64,000 nt of DNA from Betaproteobacteria bacterium (GTDB lineage: Bacteria; Pseudomonadota; Gammaproteobacteria; Burkholderiales; Sulfuricellaceae). Location: NCBI GenBank assembly GCA_021373185.1, contig JAJFTF010000031.1, positions 1 through 64,000 on the forward strand, read 5' to 3'. Position 1 is the stretch's first letter; the number at the start of each line of letters is the position of its first letter. The translations under genes were made by a program, and so were the position numbers. The notes beneath the pieces were generated by a model. The model saw nothing but the letters and a program-made list of their open reading frames with translations. It was not told where the DNA came from and made no database searches. Shown piece after piece: positions 11,815 through 21,819 of this stretch.

Positions 11815-14148
11815 ATGACCGCTCGTTGGTGGCGATACCCGTTGTTGGTGTTTTTTGTTCTGGGTTTTGTGGGTTGTGCCGCAGTGTTGCTGGCGGGAAT
11901 CCTTGCCTATCCCAATCTGCCCTCGCTGGAAGCGTTGACCGACTACCAGCCAAAAATTCCCTTGCGCATTTATACCGCAGAGGGGGCATTGATCGGGGAG
12001 TTTGGCGAGGAACGGCGCGCCCTGGTGAAGATCGATGCTGTTCCGAAGTCGATGCGTCAGGCAATACTGGCTGCCGAGGATGACCGTTTCTATCATCATG
12101 GCGGCGTTGACTATCTGGGCGTGCTGCGTGCCGCCCTGGCGAACCTGACTGCGGGTGGCGCGCGGGAGGGGGCCAGCACCATCACGATGCAGGTTGCGCG
12201 CAATTTTTTCCTGTCCGGCGAAAAAACGCTGACGCGCAAATTCAGCGAGGCACTGCTGGCATTAAAAATTGAACACTATCTATCTAAAGATCAGATATTA
12301 GAACTTTACGTCAATCAGATTTATCTGGGCCAGCGTGCTTATGGCTTTGCCGCCGCTGCCCAGACTTATTACGGTCGCCCTCTCGATCAGTTGAGTCTGG
12401 CAGAAATGGCGATGCTGGCCGGGCTGCCCAAGGCGCCATCCCGTTATAACCCGGTCATCAACCCGAAACGGGCGAAGCTCCGGCAACAGTATGTCCTGCG
12501 TCGGATGCATGATAACAAGTACATTACCGATGCCGAATACAAGGCGGCGTTGGTACAGCCGCTGGCGGTAAAGCGCGACGTCCAGAATTCAGAGGTCAAA
12601 GCGGATTTTGTCGCGGAAATGGTCCGGCAGGCTGTTTTCGAGCGCTATCATGAAGCGATCTATAGCAATGGCATGAAAGTGTATACCACGCTTCACAAGG
12701 TGGATCAGGAAGCGGCCAACCTGGCGCTGCATCAAGGTGTTCTTGATTATGACCGACGTCATGGCTACCGTGGGCCGGAGGGCTTTGTCGATCTGCCCGC
12801 AAGCGCACTGAATCTGGAAGAATTGCAGGAGGATGCCGTTGCGGAGCTGGAAGAAAGCAACGGTTTGGTGCCCGCAGTCGTGCTGGAGGCCAGCCAAAAA
12901 CAGGTCAAGTGTTACCTTAAAGGCGGCGAAATCATCAAGATTGGCGGCGATGGTTTGAAATTTGCGCAGAAAGCCCTGAGCGATAGCGCCAGCCCGAAAA
13001 CCCGGTTGCGGCGCGGTGCGCTCATTCGAGTCCAGAAAGACGTCAAGAACGGGTGGCAGATTTTGCAGTTGCCGCAAGTCGAGGCGGCGCTGGTCTCGGT
13101 GGTGCCGCAGGATGGCGCGATCCGTGCGCTGGTCGGTGGCTTCGATTTTAATCGCAGCAAATTCAATCACGTCACGCAGGCGTGGCGGCAGCCGGGATCG
13201 AGCTTCAAGCCATTCATCTATTCGGCGGCGCTGGAAAAAGGCCTGACCGCATCGACCGTGATCAATGATGCGCCGATCGTCGTCGATGCGGCGCAAACCG
13301 GCGGCCAGGTCTGGGAGCCAAAAAATTACGAGGGCGACTACTCCGGCCCGATGCGCTTGCGCACTGCCCTGACCAAATCCAAAAATCTGGTTTCCATTCG
13401 CGTCCTGCAAGCCATCGGCCCGGCATATGCGCAGGATTATATTACCCGTTTCGGCTTTTCTCCCGAGCAGCACCCGCCCTATCTCACCATGGCGCTGGGC
13501 GCGGGATCGGCGACGCCCATGCAAATGGCGGCGGCCTATTCCGTCTTCGCCACCGGCGGCTATCGCCCGCAGCCCTACCTGATCGACCGGATTGTGGACG
13601 CGCGCGGCACCCTGCTGGCGCGCGCCAAGCCCAAGCGCGCCGGTGAGGATGCGGAGCGGGTGATTGACGAACGCAATGCTTTTATCATGACCACGATCAT
13701 GCGCGACGTGGTTCGGTTCGGTACAGGTGCGCGCGCCATGCAATTGAAGCGTCAGGATCTTGCCGGGAAGACCGGTACGACCAACGACCAAGTGGATGCT
13801 TGGTTCACCGGGTTCAACGCGAAGCTGGTGGCCATTGCCTGGATCGGCTTCGATCAGCCCCGTTCCCTGGGGGGCGCCGAAACCGGCGCGCAGGCAGCGT
13901 TGCCGATCTGGATGTCTTACATGGGCAAGGCGCTGAATGGCGTACCGGAAGAGAATCTGGTGGTGCCTGAGGGCGTGGCGACGGTCAGGATCAATGCGCA
14001 AACCGGGCGCCGGGTTGTCGATGGCGGAGAAGGAATCCCGGAATATTTTTATCAGGAAAATATCCCGACCGAGCAGTCCGGCGCTGGCGAAAGTCTCTTT
14101 GGCGGCGGCGGCAAGTCTGCGGACGAGGTCAAAGACCAGTTGTTCTGA
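11815..14148 (+). CDS. mrcA: Penicillin-binding protein 1A
   Basis: Bifunctional peptidoglycan glycosyltransferase/transpeptidase anchored in the inner membrane. A single N-terminal membrane segment (about residues 9-32) is followed by the GT51 domain (AAEDDRFYHHGGVDYLGV, EGASTITMQVARNFFL, LYVNQIYLGQRAYGF). The transpeptidase domain carries the serine motif GSSFKPF and KTGTTNDQVDAWFTG. 777 residues is normal for class A PBPs. AGGGA lies upstream of the ATG. Divergent from pilM, as in many proteobacteria. Confidence 0.96.
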   Translation: MTARWWRYPLLVFFVLGFVGCAAVLLAGILAYPNLPSLEALTDYQPKIPLRIYTAEGALIGEFGEERRALVKIDAVPKSMRQAILAAEDDRFYHHGGVDYLGVLRAALANLTAGGAREGASTITMQVARNFFLSGEKTLTRKFSEALLALKIEHYLSKDQILELYVNQIYLGQRAYGFAAAAQTYYGRPLDQLSLAEMAMLAGLPKAPSRYNPVINPKRAKLRQQYVLRRMHDNKYITDAEYKAALVQPLAVKRDVQNSEVKADFVAEMVRQAVFERYHEAIYSNGMKVYTTLHKVDQEAANLALHQGVLDYDRRHGYRGPEGFVDLPASALNLEELQEDAVAELEESNGLVPAVVLEASQKQVKCYLKGGEIIKIGGDGLKFAQKALSDSASPKTRLRRGALIRVQKDVKNGWQILQLPQVEAALVSVVPQDGAIRALVGGFDFNRSKFNHVTQAWRQPGSSFKPFIYSAALEKGLTASTVINDAPIVVDAAQTGGQVWEPKNYEGDYSGPMRLRTALTKSKNLVSIRVLQAIGPAYAQDYITRFGFSPEQHPPYLTMALGAGSATPMQMAAAYSVFATGGYRPQPYLIDRIVDARGTLLARAKPKRAGEDAERVIDERNAFIMTTIMRDVVRFGTGARAMQLKRQDLAGKTGTTNDQVDAWFTGFNAKLVAIAWIGFDQPRSLGGAETGAQAALPIWMSYMGKALNGVPEENLVVPEGVATVRINAQTGRRVVDGGEGIPEYFYQENIPTEQSGAGESLFGGGGKSADEVKDQLF

Positions 14149-14168
14149 TGCTTAAAAACGGCTTGGCT

Positions 14169-14215
14169 ACGGATGAACACGGATTAGAGCCATTGTTTTA
14201 TCCGTGTTCATCCGT
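14169..14215. repeat. Inverted-repeat cassette E1 (CACGGAT family)
   Basis: Arms 14169-14184 and 14200-14215 are 16-bp perfect inverted copies built from 10-bp units of the form CACGGATGAA. It forms a compact stem-loop between the convergent ends of mrcA and hemB, and could act as a transcription stop. It shares its unit with cassette E2 at 24.4 kb. Confidence 0.8.
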
Positions 14216-14239
14216 GGATAATAAGTGGTTTTTGCGCCG

Positions 14240-15376
<1,137 letters not shown>

Positions 15377-15381
15377 GTTAG

Positions 15382-15488
15382 CAGATGATCCCTATCGTCT
15401 CCCGCGCTCCTCCCTGAGCGGGGCCTTAGTCCCCTAACTAAGGCATTTTTGCCCCCCGGGTTTACTCCCCTTTACCCGGGGGTTTTTT
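15382..15488 (+). ncRNA. Candidate three-hairpin small RNA next to engB (Spot 42/ErsA position)
   Basis: Three consecutive stem-loops follow the sigma-E-like promoter. Hairpin 1 is 15401-15423, with CCC/GGG plus CGCTC/GAGCG stems and loop CTCCCT. Hairpin 2 is 15423-15444, with an 8-bp stem and loop CCCCTA. Hairpin 3 is 15453-15482, with a 9-bp GC-rich stem and loop TTACTCCCCTTT, followed by six T, a textbook intrinsic terminator. Every loop is C-rich and could pair with Shine-Dalgarno sequences. The RNA converges on the 3' end of engB, the place occupied by spf (Spot 42) in E. coli and ErsA in Pseudomonas. About 105 nt. Confidence 0.72.
15453..15488 (+). terminator. Intrinsic terminator of the candidate sRNA
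   Basis: CCCCCGGGT (15453-15461) pairs perfectly with ACCCGGGGG (15474-15482) and is followed by T at 15483-15488. The T-run is on the plus strand and touches the engB stop codon. Confidence 0.85.
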
Positions 15489-16149
15489 ATTCCCCAAGAC
15501 TACCAATGTCGTTTTGTTGCGTCAATGCGTTATCGATAACCCCAGTTTCTTCCAGGCCGTCGGCCAGCCATTTGCCGATGACCTTTTCCGCTTCTTCCAG
15601 ACCGACCCGCTTCAGGCTGGAAAACAATTGAACCGTACAGTTCGGATAGGTGCGCTCGATCTCCGCCCGCACGGCGCGCAGGGTGGCGGTGGCCTGCTGC
15701 TTGCTGAGTTTGTCCGCCTTGCTCAACAGCACATGCACGGGTTTGCAGGTAGGCAGAAACCAGTTGAGCATCTGCCGGTCGAGCGGAGTGAGCGGGTGGC
15801 GGGCGTCCATAATCAGCACCAGGCCATACAGCGATTCCCGTTCCATCAGGTAGCGGCTCAGCACAGTCTGCCAGTGCAATCGCATGGCTTCCGGCACTTT
15901 GGCGTAACCATAGCCGGGAAGATCCACCAGAAAACGTTCGTTACCGAGGCTGAAAAAATTGATTAATTGGGTGCGCCCCGGCGTTTTGCTGACAAATGCG
16001 AGGCGATTGCGGTTGGCCAGCGTATTGATGGCGCTGGATTTTCCGGAGTTGGAGCGACCGGCAAAGGCGATTTCGACGCCGCAAGGCGCGGGAAGGTCGG
16101 TCAGCTTGTCCGCCGAGATGAAAAACTGCGCTTCTTGAAATAATGCCAT
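15487..16149 (-). CDS. engB: Ribosome biogenesis GTPase EngB (YihA/YsxC)
   Basis: Essential GTPase for late assembly of the large ribosomal subunit. G motifs are in order: GRSNSGKSS (G1), TPGRTQ (G2), DLPGYGYA (G3) and SKADKLS (G4). I start it at [16 protein letters not shown] (ATG 16147-16149, AGAGGT upstream), giving 220 residues; a start 10 codons earlier lacks support. Its 3' end converges with the candidate sRNA. Divergent from the cytochrome c4 gene. Confidence 0.95.
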   Translation of the reverse strand: MALFQEAQFFISADKLTDLPAPCGVEIAFAGRSNSGKSSAINTLANRNRLAFVSKTPGRTQLINFFSLGNERFLVDLPGYGYAKVPEAMRLHWQTVLSRYLMERESLYGLVLIMDARHPLTPLDRQMLNWFLPTCKPVHVLLSKADKLSKQQATATLRAVRAEIERTYPNCTVQLFSSLKRVGLEEAEKVIGKWLADGLEETGVIDNALTQQNDIGSLGE

Positions 16150-16249
16150 TAAAAACCTCTTTGTTTCCAAGTTTGGCATGATAAGACTTGTTGGTATAGA
16201 ATGCCGAGTTATTTTTGTGTTACTTCATGTCACGGTTAAGGAGCGAGCA

Positions 16250-16870
16250 ATGAAACAGGCCATAGCGATGGCGGCGGTATTCGGGTTGATGGCAGCCTCT
16301 GGCGTTAACGCCGAACCATTGGCAAAAGGCGACCCGGCGAAGGCGCAGCAAATCGTCACCACGATTTGCGTCGGTTGCCACGGCGTGGACGGCAACAGCC
16401 CGGCTGCGGCCAACCCCAAGCTCGCATCCCAGCATGCGGATTACATCAACAAGCAGTTAACCGAATTCAAATCCGGCGAGCGCAAAAACCCGATCATGAT
16501 GGGCATGGCGGCAGGCCTTTCCCCGCAGGACATGAAAAATCTGGCTGCGCATTACAGCGGCCAGAAGCTGGCGCCGACTGCGGCCAAGGACAAGGCACTG
16601 GCCGCAGAGGGCGAGAAGATTTATCGTGGCGGCATCGCTGCGCTCGGCATCCCGGCCTGCACCGGTTGCCACGGCCCGACTGGCGCGGGCTTGCCGGCAC
16701 AGTTTCCGCACCTCGCCGGCCAGCATGGCGAATACATCGAAGCCCAGTTGAAGACTTTCCGTACGTCCGAGCGCGCCAACGATCCGGGCAAAATGATGCA
16801 GGCGATTGCCATGAAAATGTCCGACAAGGACATGAAAGCAGTAGCCGAATACATTACCGGACTGCATTGA
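16250..16870 (+). CDS. Dihaem cytochrome c4
   Basis: Periplasmic dihaem electron carrier, typically feeding terminal oxidases. The 206-residue precursor has a signal peptide (MKQAIAMAAVFGLMAASGVNA) and two class I haem sites: CVGCH (C40, C43, H44) and CTGCH near residue 137, each followed by the c4 pattern (PKLASQHADYINKQL and PHLAGQHGEYIEAQL) and methionine-rich axial-ligand regions (IMMGMA, MMQAIAMKM). AAGGAG precedes the ATG at 16250. A strong terminator follows, so it is probably its own transcript just ahead of the haem-attachment genes resB/ccsA. Confidence 0.93.
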   Translation: MKQAIAMAAVFGLMAASGVNAEPLAKGDPAKAQQIVTTICVGCHGVDGNSPAAANPKLASQHADYINKQLTEFKSGERKNPIMMGMAAGLSPQDMKNLAAHYSGQKLAPTAAKDKALAAEGEKIYRGGIAALGIPACTGCHGPTGAGLPAQFPHLAGQHGEYIEAQLKTFRTSERANDPGKMMQAIAMKMSDKDMKAVAEYITGLH

Positions 16871-16929
16871 GCGTGATGGCGGAAGGGTTGGGCCTTTTCG
16901 CCGTACGCCGGCAACCGGAATAAGAAACA

Positions 16930-16953
16930 GGGTGGCGCAAGTCACCCTTTTTT
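16930..16953 (+). terminator. Intrinsic terminator after cytochrome c4 gene
   Basis: Seven base pairs (GGGTGGC with GTCACCC, one G-T) enclose a GCAA tetraloop, followed by six T at 16948-16953. It separates the cytochrome c4 transcript from resB and rules out a resB start upstream of it. Confidence 0.85.
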
Positions 16954-16976
16954 GTCAGTTGAAGATGCCCCCATCC

Positions 16977-19025
16977 ATGCAAACGGCTACCCAATCCTCT
17001 TTTCCCCGCGCCGTTTACGAGCTGTTGAGTTCGATGCGGTTAGCCATCAGCCTGCTGACCGTGCTGGCGATTGCTTCGGTCATCGGCACCGTGCTGAAGC
17101 AGAACGAACCCTACTCGAATTACATGATCGAGCTCGGGCCGTTCTGGTTCAAGGCCTTCGCCGCGCTCGGCCTGTACGATGTCTACCACGCCGGCTGGTT
17201 CCTGGCGATTCTGCTGTTCCTGATTCTCTCGGTCGGTTTCTGCATTTACCGCCAGACCCCGTTGATGCTGCGCGAAATCAAGTCGTTTCGGGAGCACGCC
17301 ACGGAAGCCTCGCTACGCGGTTTTGCCCACCAGGCAAGCTATCCGCTCGAAGCGGGAAAAGCCGCCGCCATGCAGCGCCTGACCTGCTACCTGGCCGGCC
17401 AGGGCTTCCGCTTCAAGCTTGGCGCGGACGGCGGCGATGCGCAGCCCACCCTGATTGCAGCCAAGGCCGGCAGCCTGACCCGGCTCGGCTATATTCTGAC
17501 CCACAGCGCAATCGTGATCATCTGCATTGGCGGCTTGATCGACGGTAATGTCCCGCTCAAGGTGCAGGAGTTGCTGGGTTACAAGAAAACCGAAACGCGC
17601 GACTTGCCGTCCGACAAGGTGCCCGCGATCAGCCGCCTGACGCCGGCCAATCTGTCCTTCCGCGGCAGCGTTTCGATTCCTGAAGCAGGGTCTGCCGACG
17701 TGGTTTACCTGAATCTGGCCGACGGTTATCTGGTGCAGGATCTGCCTTTTCAGATTCAACTGAAAAAATTTCGCATCGAGCATTACGCCACCGGCCAGCC
17801 GAAATCGTTCGAAAGCGACATCGTCATTACCGACCCCGACGCCAAAAAGGCGTTCGAGGGAACGGTCTCGGTGAATCACCCGATCATCTACAAAGGCGTT
17901 GCCATTTATCAGGCGAGCTTTGGCGATGGCGGCTCCCGGCTGGCGATGAACGGCTGGAGCTTGCTGTCGCCTGCCGCCAAACCCTTTCCATTCAAGGGCG
18001 TGGTGAACCAGAGCTCCAGCCTGTCCAACGGCGATGCGCAATATACCGTCGAAATCACCGACTTCAAGATGTTCAATGTCCAGGATGCCGATGAAAAGGC
18101 CGATGCTGCCCAGCCGCCGGGGTTTTGGCAGAATGCCTCGCGGATCATGGACGATGCGGCTTCATCCGCGCCGAAAAAACGCGCCCATAACGTCGGCCCC
18201 AGCTATCAGTACAAAATCCGCGATGCGCAGGGCCAAGCCAGGGAGTACCACAATTTCATGCTGCCGCTGCAGATCGATGGCCGCAGCTATTTGGTCAGCG
18301 GCATGCGCGCGGCGCCCAACGAGCCGTTCCGCTACGTGCGTTTCCCGGCGGATGAAAATGGCGGTGTCGAAGGATACATGCGGTTGCGCGCAGCATTGTT
18401 CGACAAAGCGCTTCATCCCGAAATCGCGCGCCGTTTTGCCGCTGCCGCAACGCAGGGCGCGGCGGTGAACGAGGCGTTGCGCGCCAAGCTGGTGGACAGC
18501 ACCGGCAAAGTGCTGGAAATTTTTGCGCATGGCGGGTTCGAGGATCTGGCCAAATTTATCGAGGGTGCCGTGGACAAGGCTGAACAGGAGAAAGCGGCGG
18601 AAACCTATTTGAAGGTGCTGGAGCGAGCATTGTTCGAGGCCAACCAACTGGTGCGTCAACGTGACGGCCTCAAGCCGCTGCCGCCTGATATGCAATCCGT
18701 GCAATTCGTGCGCGAAAGCCTGAACGCGATCAACGACAGCTTCTACTATGGCAACCCGGTATACCTCCAGCTCAAGAATTATGAGGAAGTACTGTCCAGC
18801 GGCCTGCAACTGACCCGCTCGCCCGGAAAAACCCTGGTCTATAGCGGATCGGTGCTGTTGGTACTGGGCTTGTTCGCCATGTTTTACATTCGGGAACGCC
18901 GCATCTGGTTGCTGGTCCAACCGGACACGGTTCTGTTCGCCATGTCGAGCAACCGCAAGACACTGGATTTCGAAAATGAATTCCGCCAGCACCAGCAAAA
19001 CCTGGCCGGGTTGTTGAAAGGATGA
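16977..19025 (+). CDS. resB: Cytochrome c biogenesis protein ResB (Ccs1)
   Basis: One half of the system II haem export and attachment complex. Membrane segments are visible near the N-terminus (LAISLLTVLAIASVIGTVL; WFLAILLFLILSVGFCIY), at about residues 165-185 (LGYILTHSAIVIICIGGLI) and near the C-terminus (VLLVLGLFAMFYI). A large periplasmic domain lies between, typical of proteobacterial ResB. The start is uncertain: I chose ATG 16977 (MQTATQSS). ATG 16965 is also possible; an open frame from GTG 16932 begins inside the preceding terminator and is unlikely. The stop overlaps ccsA by 4 bp. Confidence 0.93.
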   Translation: MQTATQSSFPRAVYELLSSMRLAISLLTVLAIASVIGTVLKQNEPYSNYMIELGPFWFKAFAALGLYDVYHAGWFLAILLFLILSVGFCIYRQTPLMLREIKSFREHATEASLRGFAHQASYPLEAGKAAAMQRLTCYLAGQGFRFKLGADGGDAQPTLIAAKAGSLTRLGYILTHSAIVIICIGGLIDGNVPLKVQELLGYKKTETRDLPSDKVPAISRLTPANLSFRGSVSIPEAGSADVVYLNLADGYLVQDLPFQIQLKKFRIEHYATGQPKSFESDIVITDPDAKKAFEGTVSVNHPIIYKGVAIYQASFGDGGSRLAMNGWSLLSPAAKPFPFKGVVNQSSSLSNGDAQYTVEITDFKMFNVQDADEKADAAQPPGFWQNASRIMDDAASSAPKKRAHNVGPSYQYKIRDAQGQAREYHNFMLPLQIDGRSYLVSGMRAAPNEPFRYVRFPADENGGVEGYMRLRAALFDKALHPEIARRFAAAATQGAAVNEALRAKLVDSTGKVLEIFAHGGFEDLAKFIEGAVDKAEQEKAAETYLKVLERALFEANQLVRQRDGLKPLPPDMQSVQFVRESLNAINDSFYYGNPVYLQLKNYEEVLSSGLQLTRSPGKTLVYSGSVLLVLGLFAMFYIRERRIWLLVQPDTVLFAMSSNRKTLDFENEFRQHQQNLAGLLKG

Positions 19026-20173
19026 CGATGGAAGCAGTGCGACACGATTATCAGCGCCCCTCTTTTCTGCGCAGCCTGGGCGGGCTCGACTGGGCCTATG
19101 CTGTCCTGCTGGCGATTGGCAGCGGCTATGCGTTCCAGCTCTATGGCGATTACATGGACGTCTACGAAAAAGGCATTTTGTTCCTGATCGCGGCGATGTT
19201 CGTCGGCCTCGGCTGGTTCTGGAAGCCGATCCGTATCCTGCTGCCGGTGGTGGCGGTGCTGAGCCTGTTCGGCATCGGCCAGTACCATGGCGACCTGGCC
19301 CGCGCCAGTCAGGCGTTCTGGCTCAAGTATCTGTTCGCCAGCCAGTCCGCCATCATGTGGATGAGCGCGCTGTACGTCATGGCGACCGGCGGCTACTGGT
19401 TCGGCCTGGCAACGCGCTCCGACTTCACCAACCGCGTTTCCGCCGGCATCACCTGGAGCGCCAGCGTGATGGGGCTGGTCGGCCTGATGGTGCGCTGGTA
19501 CGAGTCCTACCTGATCGGCGCCGACGTCGGCCACATCCCCCTCAGCAACCTGTATGAAGTATTCATCCTGTTTTCCATCATTACCGCGCTGCTCTACCTG
19601 TATTACGAACAGCATTACCAGAATCGCCAGATGGGCGCTTTCGTGCTGCCGGTCATTAGCGCCGCCGTCGCCTTCCTGCTGTGGTACACCTTTGGCCGCG
19701 ATGCGCAGCATATCCAGCCGCTGGTGCCGGCGTTGCAATCCTACTGGATGAAAATCCACGTGCCGGCCAATTTCGTCGGCTATGGCGCGTTTTCCCTGGC
19801 GGCGATGGTGGGCGTGGCCTACCTGCTGAAGAGCAGGGGTCATCTGGCAAACCGCCTGCCGGCGCTGGAAGTACTCGACGACGTGATGTACAAGGCGATC
19901 GCCATCGGCTTCGCTTTCTTCACCATCGCCACCATCCTCGGTGCGATGTGGGCGGCGGAAGCCTGGGGCGGCTACTGGTCGTGGGATCCGAAAGAAACCT
20001 GGGCGCTGATCGTCTGGCTGAATTACGCAGCCTGGCTGCACATCCGGCTGGTGAAGGGATTGCGCGGGCCGATGCTGGCTTGGTGGGCCGTGGTCGGGCT
20101 GGTGGTCACGGTATTCGCCTTCCTCGGCGTGAACATGTTCCTTTCCGGCCTGCATTCCTACGGCACCTTGTAG
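19022..20173 (+). CDS. ccsA: Cytochrome c biogenesis protein CcsA (ResC)
   Basis: Second half of system II; handles haem and presents it to apocytochromes at the periplasmic side. The 383 residues contain about eight membrane segments and the haem-handling WWD-type motif WAAEAWGGYWSWDPKETWAL, plus conserved histidines (KIHVPANF, WLHIRL). ATGA overlap with resB indicates coupled translation. The cluster of dihaem cytochromes on both sides gives its likely clients. Confidence 0.94.
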   Translation: MTMEAVRHDYQRPSFLRSLGGLDWAYAVLLAIGSGYAFQLYGDYMDVYEKGILFLIAAMFVGLGWFWKPIRILLPVVAVLSLFGIGQYHGDLARASQAFWLKYLFASQSAIMWMSALYVMATGGYWFGLATRSDFTNRVSAGITWSASVMGLVGLMVRWYESYLIGADVGHIPLSNLYEVFILFSIITALLYLYYEQHYQNRQMGAFVLPVISAAVAFLLWYTFGRDAQHIQPLVPALQSYWMKIHVPANFVGYGAFSLAAMVGVAYLLKSRGHLANRLPALEVLDDVMYKAIAIGFAFFTIATILGAMWAAEAWGGYWSWDPKETWALIVWLNYAAWLHIRLVKGLRGPMLAWWAVVGLVVTVFAFLGVNMFLSGLHSYGTL

Positions 20174-20277
20174 CGCGGTGCCGGATCAACAATAATTGAC
20201 ATCCGTCAGCCATTGTCGGCTTCCCATACGCTAAAATACAAGTATTGAAAATGCCTGTTCGGCGTGGGAGGTGAAAC

Positions 20278-20907
20278 ATGAAGCCATTTGCGGTGATAAG
20301 CACATTGCTGGCGGGCGCCATGGTTCTCGGCGAAGCCGGGGCTGCGCTGCCCGTCAAGGGCGATATGGCGAAAGGCAAGCAGATCGTCTCCCAGATTTGC
20401 TTTGCCTGCCACGGTCTCGACGGCAACGGCACCGAGCCGACCAATCCAGAGTTTCCGAAACTGGCCGGGAAACAGGCGGGATATCTCCTCAAACAGTTGA
20501 ACGACATCAAATCCGGCAGGCGCAAGGACGAAATCATGTCCGGCATCGTCGCCAACCTTTCTGCTGACGACATGGCCAATGTTGCGGTCTATTTCGCCGC
20601 CCAGAAGAACAAGCCGAATAAAGTCAAAAACCCGGAGTTGCTCGAGTTCGGCAAGAAATATTACAGCGAAGGCAATTCCGAAGTCGGCGTGCCGGCCTGC
20701 TACGGCTGTCATCAGCCGGACGCCGGCGGCACCGACGTCTATCCCCACCTGGCAGGCCAACATGCCGCCTACACCTATAAGCAACTCAAACGTTTTTCCA
20801 CCGGCGAGCGCGAGAACGATCGCGGGCTGGTGATGCAATCGCTGTCCATGCGCATGTCGGAAGCGGAAATGAAAGCGGTCTCCGAATACATCATGAGCAT
20901 CAAGTAA
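20278..20907 (+). CDS. Dihaem c-type cytochrome (c4-like)
   Basis: Secreted dihaem cytochrome of 209 residues: signal peptide MKPFAVISTLLAGAMVLGEAGA, haem sites CFACH (C41, C44, H45) and CYGCH near residue 141. Each half repeats the pattern P-x-LAGxQ-x-x-Y-x-x-KQL, and axial methionine candidates occur in EIMSGIV and LVMQSLSMRMS. It is related to the c4 gene at 16.2 kb and may have arisen by duplication. GGGAGG lies before the ATG. 55 bp separate it from the next cytochrome. Confidence 0.9.
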   Translation: MKPFAVISTLLAGAMVLGEAGAALPVKGDMAKGKQIVSQICFACHGLDGNGTEPTNPEFPKLAGKQAGYLLKQLNDIKSGRRKDEIMSGIVANLSADDMANVAVYFAAQKNKPNKVKNPELLEFGKKYYSEGNSEVGVPACYGCHQPDAGGTDVYPHLAGQHAAYTYKQLKRFSTGERENDRGLVMQSLSMRMSEAEMKAVSEYIMSIK

Positions 20908-20962
20908 GCCGTTGTCTTGAGATAGCCAGGACACAGAGATAGCAACGAAAAGGAGTTCTGCC

Positions 20963-21673
20963 ATGAGAAAACAATTATCGGTTCTTTTGCTTTCCTTGCT
21001 GTCCATTGGCGTTGCCTATGCCGTACCGCCGCAACAGCCGAAAGCGGCAGGAATTGAATCGCCGAATTACGTGTGGAATGCCGATGCGGGCGAGAAAATC
21101 GAGATACTGAAGCTCAAGGGCAATGCGGAGCGCGGCAAGGAGGCTTATCAGGGCTGCCAGGGCTGCCACAAGCCAAACGGCGCCGGCCTGCCGGATGGCG
21201 CCTATCCGCAGTTGGCCGGCCAGCATGCTTCGGTGCTGATCAAGCAGATGGCGGACATGCGCGAAGGGCGGCGCGATAACCCGAAAATGTTCCCGTTTGC
21301 CGGCAAGCATGTGGTGAACACGCAGGAAATCGCCGACATCGCGGTTTATCTGCAAGGCATGAAAATCCCGCACGATAACGGCAAGGGGCCGGGCACCAGC
21401 CTGGCGCGCGGCAAGGATCTGTACCTGAAAGACTGCCAGACCTGTCACGGCGAAAATGGCGGCGGCAACGAGAAGAAATTCTATCCGGTGCTGGCAGGAC
21501 AGCACTTCAAATACATGCTGCGTCAGATTCGCGATATTCGCGACGGCAAAAGAAGAAACGCCAATCCGAAAATGGTGAAGGCGGTGCAGGGGTATTCCGA
21601 TGCCGAAGCCGAAGCGGTGGTGGACTACATGTCGCGCCTGTCGATGCCGGAGCGGGCTGCGCCCAAGCCGTAA
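20963..21673 (+). CDS. Dihaem c-type cytochrome with N-terminal extension
   Basis: Precursor of 236 residues with signal peptide MRKQLSVLLLSLLSIGVAYA and two haem sites, CQGCH (C65, C68, H69) and CQTCH near residue 158. The mature N-terminus carries about 35 extra residues before the first haem domain compared with the two c4-type paralogues upstream. PQLAGQH and PVLAGQH repeats mark the two halves. AAGGAG ribosome site. Redox partner cannot be told from sequence. Confidence 0.9.
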   Translation: MRKQLSVLLLSLLSIGVAYAVPPQQPKAAGIESPNYVWNADAGEKIEILKLKGNAERGKEAYQGCQGCHKPNGAGLPDGAYPQLAGQHASVLIKQMADMREGRRDNPKMFPFAGKHVVNTQEIADIAVYLQGMKIPHDNGKGPGTSLARGKDLYLKDCQTCHGENGGGNEKKFYPVLAGQHFKYMLRQIRDIRDGKRRNANPKMVKAVQGYSDAEAEAVVDYMSRLSMPERAAPKP

Positions 21674-21713
21674 CCGGCTGGCAGGTTCTTATTGAGTCGG
21701 CCATTAAATTTTT

Positions 21714-21794
21714 GTAGGTTGGCGGTGAGCAAAGCGAACCCCAACATGTTCGCGGTCACCAAACGTTGGAGTTCGTGCCTTACCGCCAACCTAC
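21714..21794. repeat. Inverted-repeat cassette E5 (GTAGGTTGG family)
   Basis: Arms GTAGGTTGGCGGT (21714-21726) and ACCGCCAACCTAC (21782-21794) are perfect over 13 bp. Inner segments 21736-21745 and 21764-21773 pair with one mismatch, so the whole 81 bp can fold as one long hairpin. It lies between the convergent ends of a cytochrome gene and the DsrS-like gene. Confidence 0.8.
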
Positions 21795-21819
21795 GGCAGA
21801 GCGGCCATTTCAATCTATT

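Noticed and set aside
12589..14001. 470-codon minus-strand frame across mrcA
   Set aside because: Antisense shadow; all PBP motifs read on the plus strand.
15401..15488. Hairpins as the engB terminator only
   Set aside because: The T-run is on the plus strand and there is a separate promoter on that strand, so an sRNA explains the structure better, though read-through effects on engB remain possible.
16932..16976. GTG-initiated longer resB
   Set aside because: The first codons form the terminator hairpin of the cytochrome c4 gene.
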